This document shows positions 33,492 through 40,941 of a DNA stretch of 46,500 bases, in pieces (the first letter of the stretch is position 1; the number at the start of each line of letters is the position of its first letter). This DNA is from JAZKSG01 sp964384785 (GTDB lineage: Archaea; Thermoplasmatota; E2; DHVEG-1): positions 1 to 46,500 of the forward strand of contig CAYLLH010000004.1 of NCBI GenBank assembly GCA_964384785.1, given 5' to 3'. The notes below the pieces were generated by a model that was not told the DNA's origin, did no database searches, and saw nothing but the letters and a program-made list of their open reading frames with translations. The translations under genes were made by a program, and so were the position numbers.

Positions 33492-35480
33492 CTAACTTTG
33501 TTTTTTTTCTTTTTTCTCAGATCGGGTTTTATCAAACATTGCACTTATGTCATCCTGATTCATCTTTCCACCAGAAGATGCATTAGAGTTATCAGATTCT
33601 TCTACAGCATCCTCATCTGTATCGCTTTTAGCTTTTTCTCCTTTATTTTTTGATTGAGCTAACATAGCGTTAATTTCATCTTGGCTCATTTTTCCCTCAG
33701 AGGGTTCTTTTTCAGATTTCTCAGATTCAGATGGTTGATTCTCAATAGGTTTATCTTTTTGATCTTCTCCCACATTGCTATTTGTTTCCTTCTGAGCTTT
33801 CTTAACCATGTCATCAATTTGATCTTGGGTAACAACCCCGGGTACGCCTCCAACTGATTTTTTGGGTTTCGTTTCAATTTTTTCCCCTCTTTCCTTTGCA
33901 AACATTGCACTTATGTCATCCTGGCTCATTTTAGCAGCAGAGCTGCCATTTTTTTCAGAGTTACTATTTTGAGTTTTATCATCTGGTTTGTTATCAATAT
34001 CTTCATTTTTCATTTCATTGATCTGATCTTGACTTAATTTACTTGAATCACTATCAGAAATCTCAGAATTTTTTGTATTATCAACATCATCTGAACCCTC
34101 AAGAATTATTAATTTATCTACAAGAGAACCATTATAAAAAACTGGTTTAATATCAACCTTAACAGGTAATTCTGAGTCATCTGCATTGACAAACACGGTA
34201 TCATAATATTCAGCTGTTTCTCCTTTTAACCGATCTAAATAATATTTCTCAAAAGACGAAAGACCATCTGATGAAATAAAATCAAAAAAACTTTTATCAA
34301 TTATTTCCTCGGCATCTAAACCAATAAAATCAGTAAATTTATTGTTAGCATGTTTTAAAATCCCTCTTTGAAGAATAACTGCTGCATCATCTAGAGTATC
34401 TATAAGATCAGAAGGAGCCTGCTCAATATTTTTATTAGAAACTTTTTCTTTCTTTTTACTGACTCCTTCATCAACATAAGACAAAATATTACTTTTTACT
34501 TTTTGTTCCCGGTTCACTAAAAATTCTCTTCTTTGTTCTACTTCATCTTCTAAAGTTTCTAGTTTTTTCCGCCATTCAACAAAATCTTTTACATCATCAT
34601 TCAAATAACTTTTTTCTTCATTAAGATTTTCTTCCAAATTTTTTAAAGTTTCTCTACGTTCATCAAGTTCATTCATCATCTGTTCAAATTCTTCTTTCTT
34701 TTTCTTTCCACCAACTACATCAAAAATAAAACCAACTGTATTTTTAACAATATTCTGAGAATTTTTTATTAAAGAACTTTGTTTTTCTTCTAAATATTTG
34801 ATTTTTTCTTTGTTTTTAGACAACTCGTTTTCTAAATCTTTTAATTTCTTTTTCAACTCAAGGTTTTCTTTTTCTAAAATATCTAGATATTCAATTTTTT
34901 TTTCAAAAATTTTAACATTTTCTTTTAGTTTTGTTGAATCATATTCATCAAGCGGGATTTTTGTATCTGAATTGTTTTTATTTTTTTTTCTCTCTTGTTC
35001 ATTTGAAACGGGTATGTTTTTATTTTTTGATGAAAACAATGAGTTTTTGAAAAAAATTTTTTTATTACCAAGGTTAAAAATCATTTTATCAGAAGAATTT
35101 GAGTCATCTTTTTCAAAATTTTTTTCATTAAGTATGCGACCCACAAACCCTATAGAACCTAAGTTTGTGTCATCAACAGGCGCAACATCCCAGGAGGTCA
35201 TAATTTTTTTACCATTCTTATTCATCAATGGGAGATATAGATCAGTGACAATGTTATCTTTTTTTGCTTTATCTATGATTTTATAAAAATCTTTTTTATA
35301 TTCTTCAGGTAAAAATAAATCAAATGTTTCTTTGTCAACAACATCGTTTTTATAATATCCAACTTGTTTTTCAAGCTCTCTATTAAAAAATACTATTTTT
35401 CCATCAGCATCTAGACTTAGAACTAATAGGTTGTTGTCAAAAAAATTATCTTTATTTCCCTCTCCTGTATTCATAGACAT
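33492..35480 (-). CDS. PAS - coiled-coil - PAS protein with five FliM-like SQDEI motifs
   Basis: The 662-residue cytoplasmic protein has PAS 1 at about 18-118 (LLVLSLDADGKIVFFNRELE, KQVGYYKNDVVDKETF), a coiled coil at about 183-335 and PAS 2 at about 355-465 (DDAAVILQRGILKHANNKF, SSFEKYYLDRLKGE). The tail of about 195 residues is disordered with five short repeats: KLSQDQINEM (481), KMSQDDISAMF (517), VTQDQIDDM (550), KMSQDEINAML (597) and KMNQDDISAMF (639). The repeats look like the CheY-binding N-terminal peptide of bacterial FliM/FliY (SQxEIDALL type). It has no catalytic domain. It diverges from the archaellum motor operon across a shared 337-base region. AAGGT lies close to the ATG. A link between signalling proteins and the motor is an inference. 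Confidence 0.8.
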   Translation of the reverse strand: MSMNTGEGNKDNFFDNNLLVLSLDADGKIVFFNRELEKQVGYYKNDVVDKETFDLFLPEEYKKDFYKIIDKAKKDNIVTDLYLPLMNKNGKKIMTSWDVAPVDDTNLGSIGFVGRILNEKNFEKDDSNSSDKMIFNLGNKKIFFKNSLFSSKNKNIPVSNEQERKKNKNNSDTKIPLDEYDSTKLKENVKIFEKKIEYLDILEKENLELKKKLKDLENELSKNKEKIKYLEEKQSSLIKNSQNIVKNTVGFIFDVVGGKKKKEEFEQMMNELDERRETLKNLEENLNEEKSYLNDDVKDFVEWRKKLETLEDEVEQRREFLVNREQKVKSNILSYVDEGVSKKKEKVSNKNIEQAPSDLIDTLDDAAVILQRGILKHANNKFTDFIGLDAEEIIDKSFFDFISSDGLSSFEKYYLDRLKGETAEYYDTVFVNADDSELPVKVDIKPVFYNGSLVDKLIILEGSDDVDNTKNSEISDSDSSKLSQDQINEMKNEDIDNKPDDKTQNSNSEKNGSSAAKMSQDDISAMFAKERGEKIETKPKKSVGGVPGVVTQDQIDDMVKKAQKETNSNVGEDQKDKPIENQPSESEKSEKEPSEGKMSQDEINAMLAQSKNKGEKAKSDTDEDAVEESDNSNASSGGKMNQDDISAMFDKTRSEKKEKKQS
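33537..34040 (-). repeat. Five coding repeats of an SQDEIxxM motif
   Basis: Within the PAS-coiled coil-PAS gene, a 10-11 residue motif [KV][LMV][ST/N]QD[DEQ]I[NSD]xM recurs five times, 33-47 residues apart, in acidic Lys/Ser-rich linkers. Two copies are almost identical in DNA as well (aacattgcacttatgtcatc at about 33536 and 33902), indicating recent duplication. The spacers are not conserved. Confidence 0.8.
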
Positions 35481-35817
35481 TAAACCTTTTTTTAGTTATC
35501 TGTTAGGTTTATTTCTTTATCAATTTTTATATTTTAATAGTTTTTGCTTTTAAGCATAAAAAAAGATTAATAAGCTTTTTTGAAGGATTTTTGTTGATAT
35601 AATAAAACAAAAAATATTTTTAATGGTTAGTTGTTACATATTGATGAGGAGGTTGGTTTAAAAGGGGATCACCTTTATTAGAAGTTTATAAAAGAGGAAA
35701 ATATATTTTTAAAAGAAGGGAAAAATTATTTCTTAAATTATAAATAATGGTCGGTTGTTTGTTATTAATTGACTTTATCCTAATTTAGTAGGAGGGGTAA
35801 GTAAAATAAAGCTGAAG
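35481..35817 (+). promoter_or_regulatory. 337-base divergent regulatory region before the archaellum motor operon
   Basis: No gene fits. For the rightward operon there are several A/T boxes: near 35610-35618 (aaatattttt), gtttataaaa at about 35684-35693 and aattataaataa at about 35736-35747; the last would give a leader of about 50 bases. Two similar stretches, aatggttagttgtt (about 35621) and aatggtcggttgtt (about 35746), lie 125 bases apart and could be a repeated operator. Around 35641-35675, gaggaggttgg is followed by ggggatcacctt, the latter resembling the 16S 3' end, so a masked ribosome-site hairpin is possible. The ribosome-binding site aggagggg (35790-35797) is 20 bases from the arlC ATG, farther than usual. 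Confidence 0.45.
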
Positions 35818-36621
35818 ATGGGGAAATCTGACGAGACGTCAGAGGAAAACAAGGAAGAACAAGAAAATTCTGATACTGAAAAAAAGCAAGATGCAGAAAG
35901 TTTACGTAAAGTAATCAAGGTTGATCAGAAGGAAGATAAAAAAGAAGAATCTTCTGATAATGAATCAGAGAAAAAAGAGGAAAAACCTGAGAAGAAAGAA
36001 GCATCTAAAGAATCAAAAGATAAAAGTGTTTCACTACCTGGCCCTGGTGAAGGAGGGGGTACTAGAGAGGCTTTAGAGCAGAAACGTGCTATTCTTCAGA
36101 ATATTAAAGATTTTGATTTTCAGATTAAAAAAAATCAGGAGGAGATATCAACTCTGACACAAAAACTTGAATCTATGTCGAAAGATTTAGATGATCTTGT
36201 TAGTTTATATGAGATAGTTTCTGAACAAATGAATCCATTTGTAGGGCTTTCTAAGGTTACTAAGAAGAGATTAGATGCTTTAGAAAATTTTACTCGAGAA
36301 ATTGATACATTGAAGGAGAGAACTTCTGAGTTAGAATCTTTTGCTGAAAAATCAGGTGGTACATTAAAAAATATTTCTGAGGTTAAACCAGATGTTGAAA
36401 AAATTGATGCAGATAAGATATTAACTGAAGAAAAAGAAGAAGATAATGTTGAATCCTCTGATGAAACAGATGAAGTTATGACTGTTAAAGCTGATACTGA
36501 TTGGAGTGCTTTTTCAGATAGGGAGTTAGATAGGATTATTGAACAGACTCTTGGTGGTGCCTCTGTTGACACACGGATTGATATGATGATTGATGATTTT
36601 ATAGAAAATTTAAAAGGTTAG
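35818..36621 (+). CDS. arlC: Archaellum accessory protein ArlC (FlaC)
   Basis: The 267-residue protein has about 80 residues of Glu/Lys/Ser-rich disorder, a coiled coil (about 90-140) and the FlaC signature DLVSLYEIVSEQMNPFVGLS at about 123-142, then another helix and an acidic C-terminus. ArlC is part of the cytoplasmic ring complex of euryarchaeal archaella that couples the switch (via CheF and CheY) to the motor. It is the first gene of the motor operon. The N-terminal disordered extension is longer than in typical ArlC. The ATG is far from its ribosome-binding site; CTG at 35812 and ATA at 35806 are in frame between them. Confidence 0.88.
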   Translation: MGKSDETSEENKEEQENSDTEKKQDAESLRKVIKVDQKEDKKEESSDNESEKKEEKPEKKEASKESKDKSVSLPGPGEGGGTREALEQKRAILQNIKDFDFQIKKNQEEISTLTQKLESMSKDLDDLVSLYEIVSEQMNPFVGLSKVTKKRLDALENFTREIDTLKERTSELESFAEKSGGTLKNISEVKPDVEKIDADKILTEEKEEDNVESSDETDEVMTVKADTDWSAFSDRELDRIIEQTLGGASVDTRIDMMIDDFIENLKG

Positions 36622-36638
36622 TAATTAAATATTGGTGA

Positions 36639-37442
36639 ATGAAAAAAATGGGAGGTAAAACAGAGGAAAGCAAACAGGAAAATTCTAAAGCTTTTAATTT
36701 AGATGAGGAGCTTTCTTCTTATGTAGACAAAAAAGTTATCCCGTCTCGTGTTGCTGATAAACTAAAACAGAAAATTAATGAAAAAAATATTGATATTAAT
36801 AAAGATCAACTGGAAAAACTTGTTTCAAAAATTCATAATGTTTTAAATAATTATTTAGAAAACAAAGAAAAAACTGAGGTGGATTCTTCAGTTGCTGATG
36901 ATGACATGAAGCTTCTTTTAGAGAAAATCGAGAAAATTCAGAATCGTCTTGGTGAACTTGAAAATGGTTTATTTGAAAACGTTGAAAACAATGATGAATC
37001 CTCTGTTGTCACAACTGAGGATATAAAAGTCCCAGGTAAAGAAAACAAAAAGATAGAGAAAACTCTTAGAAGTAATCCTTTAGAAGCAATACCTGAGGAT
37101 CCTGAAAGTGTTATCGTTATTATGAAATGGTTGCAGTTTTTGGTTGATAAATGCGGTCGGGATAATCTACCTGAGGTTCTTGATTATTATGTTGACATTG
37201 GTTGGATTACGGATGATGCAAAAATTAATCTTTTAGATTATTCAAATGGTATCACTGAAGAAAAAAAAATCGATGAAAAAAAAACTGGTAATGTTCCAGA
37301 GTTGCCATCTCAAGATCATATACAGTCTTTTATGTTTATTCAAAAGTTAAAGGGTAAAGATTTTGATAAACATTTTATTGACCGGGTTGAAGGAGAGATT
37401 TCTCGTTTAACAAAAAAGGTTAGTAATTATAAGTTTAAATAA
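36639..37442 (+). CDS. arlD: Archaellum accessory protein ArlD/E (FlaD/E)
   Basis: The 267-residue protein is helical in its N-terminal half. The conserved FlaD/E domain at about 145-205 contains NPLEAIPEDPESVIVIMKWL, QFLVDKCGRDNLPEVLDYY and VDIGWITDDAKINLL. The C-terminal segment LPSQDHIQSFMFIQKLKGKD is also family-like. It works with ArlC in the cytosolic motor collar and switch. One gene covers the D/E role here. The ATG at 36648 (fourth residue) has GGTGA at a normal 9-base distance, so the real start may be there instead of 36639. Confidence 0.88.
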   Translation: MKKMGGKTEESKQENSKAFNLDEELSSYVDKKVIPSRVADKLKQKINEKNIDINKDQLEKLVSKIHNVLNNYLENKEKTEVDSSVADDDMKLLLEKIEKIQNRLGELENGLFENVENNDESSVVTTEDIKVPGKENKKIEKTLRSNPLEAIPEDPESVIVIMKWLQFLVDKCGRDNLPEVLDYYVDIGWITDDAKINLLDYSNGITEEKKIDEKKTGNVPELPSQDHIQSFMFIQKLKGKDFDKHFIDRVEGEISRLTKKVSNYKFK

Positions 37443-37620
37443 TATAAATTATATAACATTTACAAGTTGTAAAAATTGGTGTCACTACGGGGGTTTAAAA
37501 TAGTTAATCTGTTAAACCTTAAACCTGTTAGAATTTAGGGTTTATTCAACTGCGGGGAACTTACTCAACTTATAAAAATAGGATTAGATTTGTTTAGTTA
37601 TTTAGGAGGTAAAAAATAGG
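37443..37620 (+). promoter_or_regulatory. 178-base gap inside the archaellum operon, probable second promoter or leader
   Basis: Unlike the tight spacing elsewhere in the operon, 178 bases separate arlD/E and arlF. The gap has G-rich pieces that stand out (cactacgggggtt near 37480, caactgcggggaac near 37549), a possible stem of taaacct (about 37514) with agggttta (37536), an A/T box cttataaaaatagg near 37570, and a strong AGGAGG site 13 bases before the arlF ATG. A separate promoter or a structured intercistronic leader is likely. Confidence 0.4.
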
Positions 37621-38040
37621 ATGGGATTTTCATTATCTGCAGCAACTGCAATAATTGGTGTAGGTGTTTTCTTATCTGTTCAATATATGGTAAGTGATGT
37701 TATTCCTTCTATGACTGATACTCATGATTCATTAGAATCTATGAAAGATAGAGCTGTTAATCAGATTCAATCAGATATCACGGTTACTAATGTTGTTAAT
37801 ACCAACCCGGGTCCTTTGTATAATCTTAGTATTTATGTAAAAAACACAGGGAGTACATCTCTTGAGTTAAGGTATTTTAATGTGCTTATGAATGGGAGTG
37901 TTCAAGAGTTTAGTTGTAATGATTTATATATTTATCCAGAGAAAACAGTTATTTTAAATGTTAACAACCAACCAGATAGAGGAATAATAAAAATAGTTAC
38001 AGATAATGGAATTTCTGATTATTATGAATATGCGATTTAA
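37621..38040 (+). CDS. arlF: Archaellum stator protein ArlF (FlaF)
   Basis: The 139-residue product has an N-terminal membrane helix (AATAIIGVGVFLSVQYMV) and an extracytoplasmic beta-sandwich (NLSIYVKNTGSTSLELRYF, NDLYIYPEKTVILNVN). In the family, ArlF pairs with ArlG and binds the S-layer to form the stator of the archaellum. Size and gene position before arlG are typical. Confidence 0.88.
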   Translation: MGFSLSAATAIIGVGVFLSVQYMVSDVIPSMTDTHDSLESMKDRAVNQIQSDITVTNVVNTNPGPLYNLSIYVKNTGSTSLELRYFNVLMNGSVQEFSCNDLYIYPEKTVILNVNNQPDRGIIKIVTDNGISDYYEYAI

Positions 38041-38063
38041 TTTGTGTTTGGGTTGATTAAAAG

Positions 38064-38510
38064 ATGGGTTTTAGTTTAAGTGGGACGCATGTAGTATACT
38101 TTGTTGCGGCAGTAATAGTAGCTGGTGTAGTTTCAGGTGTTTTAGTGGCTGTTACCAATGATGTTTCATCTAGTTTGGCTGGGAGAGGTGATAGAATCCA
38201 GGAGGAACTTGATACAGAATTTAAAATCATTAATGATCCTGATAATATTCCTAATGTTAGCGGGTTTTATCGTTTTTATCTTAAAAATATTGGTGGAAAA
38301 GCAATCACGACAGCTAATAAAACATTTACTTTACTTATTGATGGTGATATAATTTCAGGGTCTAGTTATACGTTTGATGACACAAAGATTCAACCGGGTG
38401 AGTATACTATCATGTTTGTGAGTAACAGTGTTATTTCAGCTGGGGATCATAAGATTCGTCTTGTTGGACCACGTGATGTTAAGGATGAGTTTAATTTTGA
38501 GATAACATAA
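38064..38510 (+). CDS. arlG: Archaellum stator protein ArlG (FlaG)
   Basis: The 148-residue product has an N-terminal helix (HVVYFVAAVIVAGVVSGVLV) and an Ig-like exodomain (GFYRFYLKNIGGKAITTANK, QPGEYTIMFVSNSV). It shares the MGFSLS start with ArlF. In the family it forms filaments capped by ArlF in the stator. It lies 23 bases downstream of arlF. Confidence 0.88.
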   Translation: MGFSLSGTHVVYFVAAVIVAGVVSGVLVAVTNDVSSSLAGRGDRIQEELDTEFKIINDPDNIPNVSGFYRFYLKNIGGKAITTANKTFTLLIDGDIISGSSYTFDDTKIQPGEYTIMFVSNSVISAGDHKIRLVGPRDVKDEFNFEIT

Positions 38511-38538
38511 AAAAATTGGATGGTATAAGAAAAATACT

Positions 38539-39249
38539 ATGAGTTCGAAATCTGTTGTTCTTGTAAGGAAAGGAGAAAAAGACGGTTTTGCACAAAGATT
38601 TGGTCAGGAGATACCAGATGGATCCCTGGTTTTTTTAGAAGGAAAAGAAGGGACTGGTAAAAGTATATTTTCTCAGCGTTTCTGTTTTAGTTTATTAAAA
38701 AATGGTTTTACGTGTTCTTATGTTTCAACTCAGTACACAATTAAAAGATTTTTAAGGCAGACTGCTTCAGTTGGATATGGTACACGACAATATTTGATGG
38801 CTGGTAAACTTTTTTTTATATCAACTGAGGTTATGCTTGCTGAAACTAAACCTAAGAATACTTTTCTAGAAGGGCTTCTTACATGTAAGAAACTTTTTGA
38901 GCCTGACGTTATTTTTATTGATTCACTTTCTACTCTTTTAAATGAGAGTCTTAGTAAAAAGAATTTAACAACGCTTACTAGTTTTTTTAATAGGCTTTGT
39001 GGTTCAGGTAAAATTATTTTTACTACTGCTAATCCAAATGAATGGTCTGATGATATTCATAGTGCTTTTCAGATGATTTCAGATGTGCATTTCAGGCTTG
39101 CAAGAGAAAAAATGCCAGGGGTTGGTATTGTTCATAATATTTATCTTGAAAAATTTAATGGTGCTCTTCATAAATATGAACCTATGACCACGTTTTCTGT
39201 TAGACCCGGTTCTGGTTTGGCTATTGAAACAAGTGGTGTAGCATTCTAA
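38539..39249 (+). CDS. arlH: Archaellum regulatory ATPase ArlH (FlaH)
   Basis: The 236-residue KaiC/RecA-like protein has Walker A GKEGTGKS at residues 35-42 and Walker B VIFIDSLSTL near 127-136. It binds ATP and docks on the ArlI hexamer, regulating assembly and switching. The upstream sequence is ttggatggtataag, about 15 bases from the ATG, with no standard AGGAGG. Confidence 0.93.
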   Translation: MSSKSVVLVRKGEKDGFAQRFGQEIPDGSLVFLEGKEGTGKSIFSQRFCFSLLKNGFTCSYVSTQYTIKRFLRQTASVGYGTRQYLMAGKLFFISTEVMLAETKPKNTFLEGLLTCKKLFEPDVIFIDSLSTLLNESLSKKNLTTLTSFFNRLCGSGKIIFTTANPNEWSDDIHSAFQMISDVHFRLAREKMPGVGIVHNIYLEKFNGALHKYEPMTTFSVRPGSGLAIETSGVAF

Positions 39250-39272
39250 AGAGAATATTGGGAAAAAAAGAT

Positions 39273-40904
39273 ATGACTGAAATAGAAAAAGAAGAAGTTG
39301 AAAAACTTATTGAGGATAACCCTCATCTAAGAGATTATCTTGAGAGTATAAAAGAAAAAATGGATCGTCCGGGTTTTTTTAGTAAAGTTCCTCGTGATCT
39401 TAAATCAGAAGAATATCCTAATATGATCTATACAACAAAGGGTGTTGTTTTTATACATATGTATAAAACAAAGGATATGGAGGCTATTGAATATCATGCT
39501 ATCGCCCCTACATTAACAAAGGATCAGGAGAAAAAACGTGATATTGTGATGGAGCGTATGTATGAACGTGCGCATCTTCGGCAAGAAGTGGAATCAGAAG
39601 ATGCTCTTCGTAAAGCAATTCGTGATACTATTGATGAAATAACTGTGATTGATGAAAAATCTGAAGGCAAAATCAGTAAAAACAAGGGTGGAAAAATCCG
39701 TGTTTCAACACGGGAAAAAACTAGTATATTGTATGATATAACAAAGCAAGTAGTTGGCGGGGGCCCTCTTGAGCCTTTTATGCGTGATCCATACATTGAG
39801 GATATCCATATTATAACTGGTGAAAATGTTCATCTTATTCACAAAGTTTTTGATCTTGTTAAAACCAATATTTATATTGATAATAAATGGGCTGATACAT
39901 TTTCTCAAGAGTTTTCTGAAAAAATTGGAAGTCCAGTAAGTGAAGGTCAGCCTATAGCTGATGGCACGCTTCCTGATGGTAGTCGTGTGAATATAATTCA
40001 TAGTAGGGATGTTAGTCTTAAAGGACCAAGTATGACGGTTCGTAAATTTAGTGAAACACCGATTAGTATCACTCAGCTTATGGCATGGGGTACTTTTGAT
40101 ACTAGTGTTGGTGCATATCTCTGGTTGGCTTTGCAGTATGGTAGTAGTATTTTTGTTTGTGGTGAAACAGCTAGTGGAAAAACTACTACGTCTAATGCAA
40201 TGTTTGTTTTTATTCCTCCTGAGAAAAAGATTTATTCTGTTGAGAACACTCCTGAGGTTCAGGTTCCTCATGATGTCTGGCAGCAGATGCTTACTCGTTC
40301 TACTGGCCCTAAAGAGAGCCATATCGATGAATCTGATCTTCTTAAAGCAGCTTTGCGTAGTCGCCCGGATTATATAATACCTGGTGAGACTCGAGGTGAA
40401 GAAGGACGTGTTGTATTTCAGGCTATGCAGACAGGTCATCCTGTGGTTACAACGTTTCACGCAGGAAGTGTTACTAAGGTTATTCAGCGTTTCACAGGTC
40501 ATCCGATTAATGTGCCTAAACCATTTATGGATAACCTAGATATTGTATTGATTCAACTTGCGATACAGCGTAAAGGAAAAAAACTCCGTAGAGTAATATC
40601 AATTGATGAAATAGAGGGATATAATAAAGCAGCTGATGGTATCATGAGCCGTAAAGCCTTTGAATGGGATGCAGCAAGTGATTCTCATCTTTTTAAATCA
40701 AACAGGAATAGTTATATTTTAGAGCAAAAAATTGCTCCTATGGCTGGTTTTCAGAATCCGATGGATATTTATGATGAATTTGATCGTCGTAAACATATAC
40801 TTGAACGTATGATTGAAGAAAAAATATTTGATTACTATGAAGTAGTTCAATTTATTTGGACTTATTACCGGGAAGGGGAACAAGGCCTTCCGATTTCAAT
40901 ATAA
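39273..40904 (+). CDS. arlI: Archaellum motor ATPase ArlI, copy 1
   Basis: The type IV/II secretion-type hexameric ATPase drives filament assembly and rotation. The ATPase core has Walker A CGETASGKTTT near residue 295, the Glu box VENTPEVQVPH, Walker B RPDYIIPGETRGEEG, and the His box MQTGHPVVTTFHAGS. The C-terminal part is conserved (GIMSRKAFEWDAASDS). The frame can start at TTG 39258, but ATG 39273 aligns exactly with the start of copy 2 (15 residues before the PHL motif), so I choose it (543 residues). All catalytic residues are intact. Confidence 0.93.
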   Translation: MTEIEKEEVEKLIEDNPHLRDYLESIKEKMDRPGFFSKVPRDLKSEEYPNMIYTTKGVVFIHMYKTKDMEAIEYHAIAPTLTKDQEKKRDIVMERMYERAHLRQEVESEDALRKAIRDTIDEITVIDEKSEGKISKNKGGKIRVSTREKTSILYDITKQVVGGGPLEPFMRDPYIEDIHIITGENVHLIHKVFDLVKTNIYIDNKWADTFSQEFSEKIGSPVSEGQPIADGTLPDGSRVNIIHSRDVSLKGPSMTVRKFSETPISITQLMAWGTFDTSVGAYLWLALQYGSSIFVCGETASGKTTTSNAMFVFIPPEKKIYSVENTPEVQVPHDVWQQMLTRSTGPKESHIDESDLLKAALRSRPDYIIPGETRGEEGRVVFQAMQTGHPVVTTFHAGSVTKVIQRFTGHPINVPKPFMDNLDIVLIQLAIQRKGKKLRRVISIDEIEGYNKAADGIMSRKAFEWDAASDSHLFKSNRNSYILEQKIAPMAGFQNPMDIYDEFDRRKHILERMIEEKIFDYYEVVQFIWTYYREGEQGLPISI

Positions 40905-40941
40905 AAAAAAATATTTGGTTTTGAGGGGAAAAAGGTTAAAA

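Noticed and set aside
39524..40502. Long antisense open frames inside arlI copy 1
   Set aside because: arlI is certain by its motifs; the antisense products are Ser/Arg/Thr-rich and match nothing recognisable.
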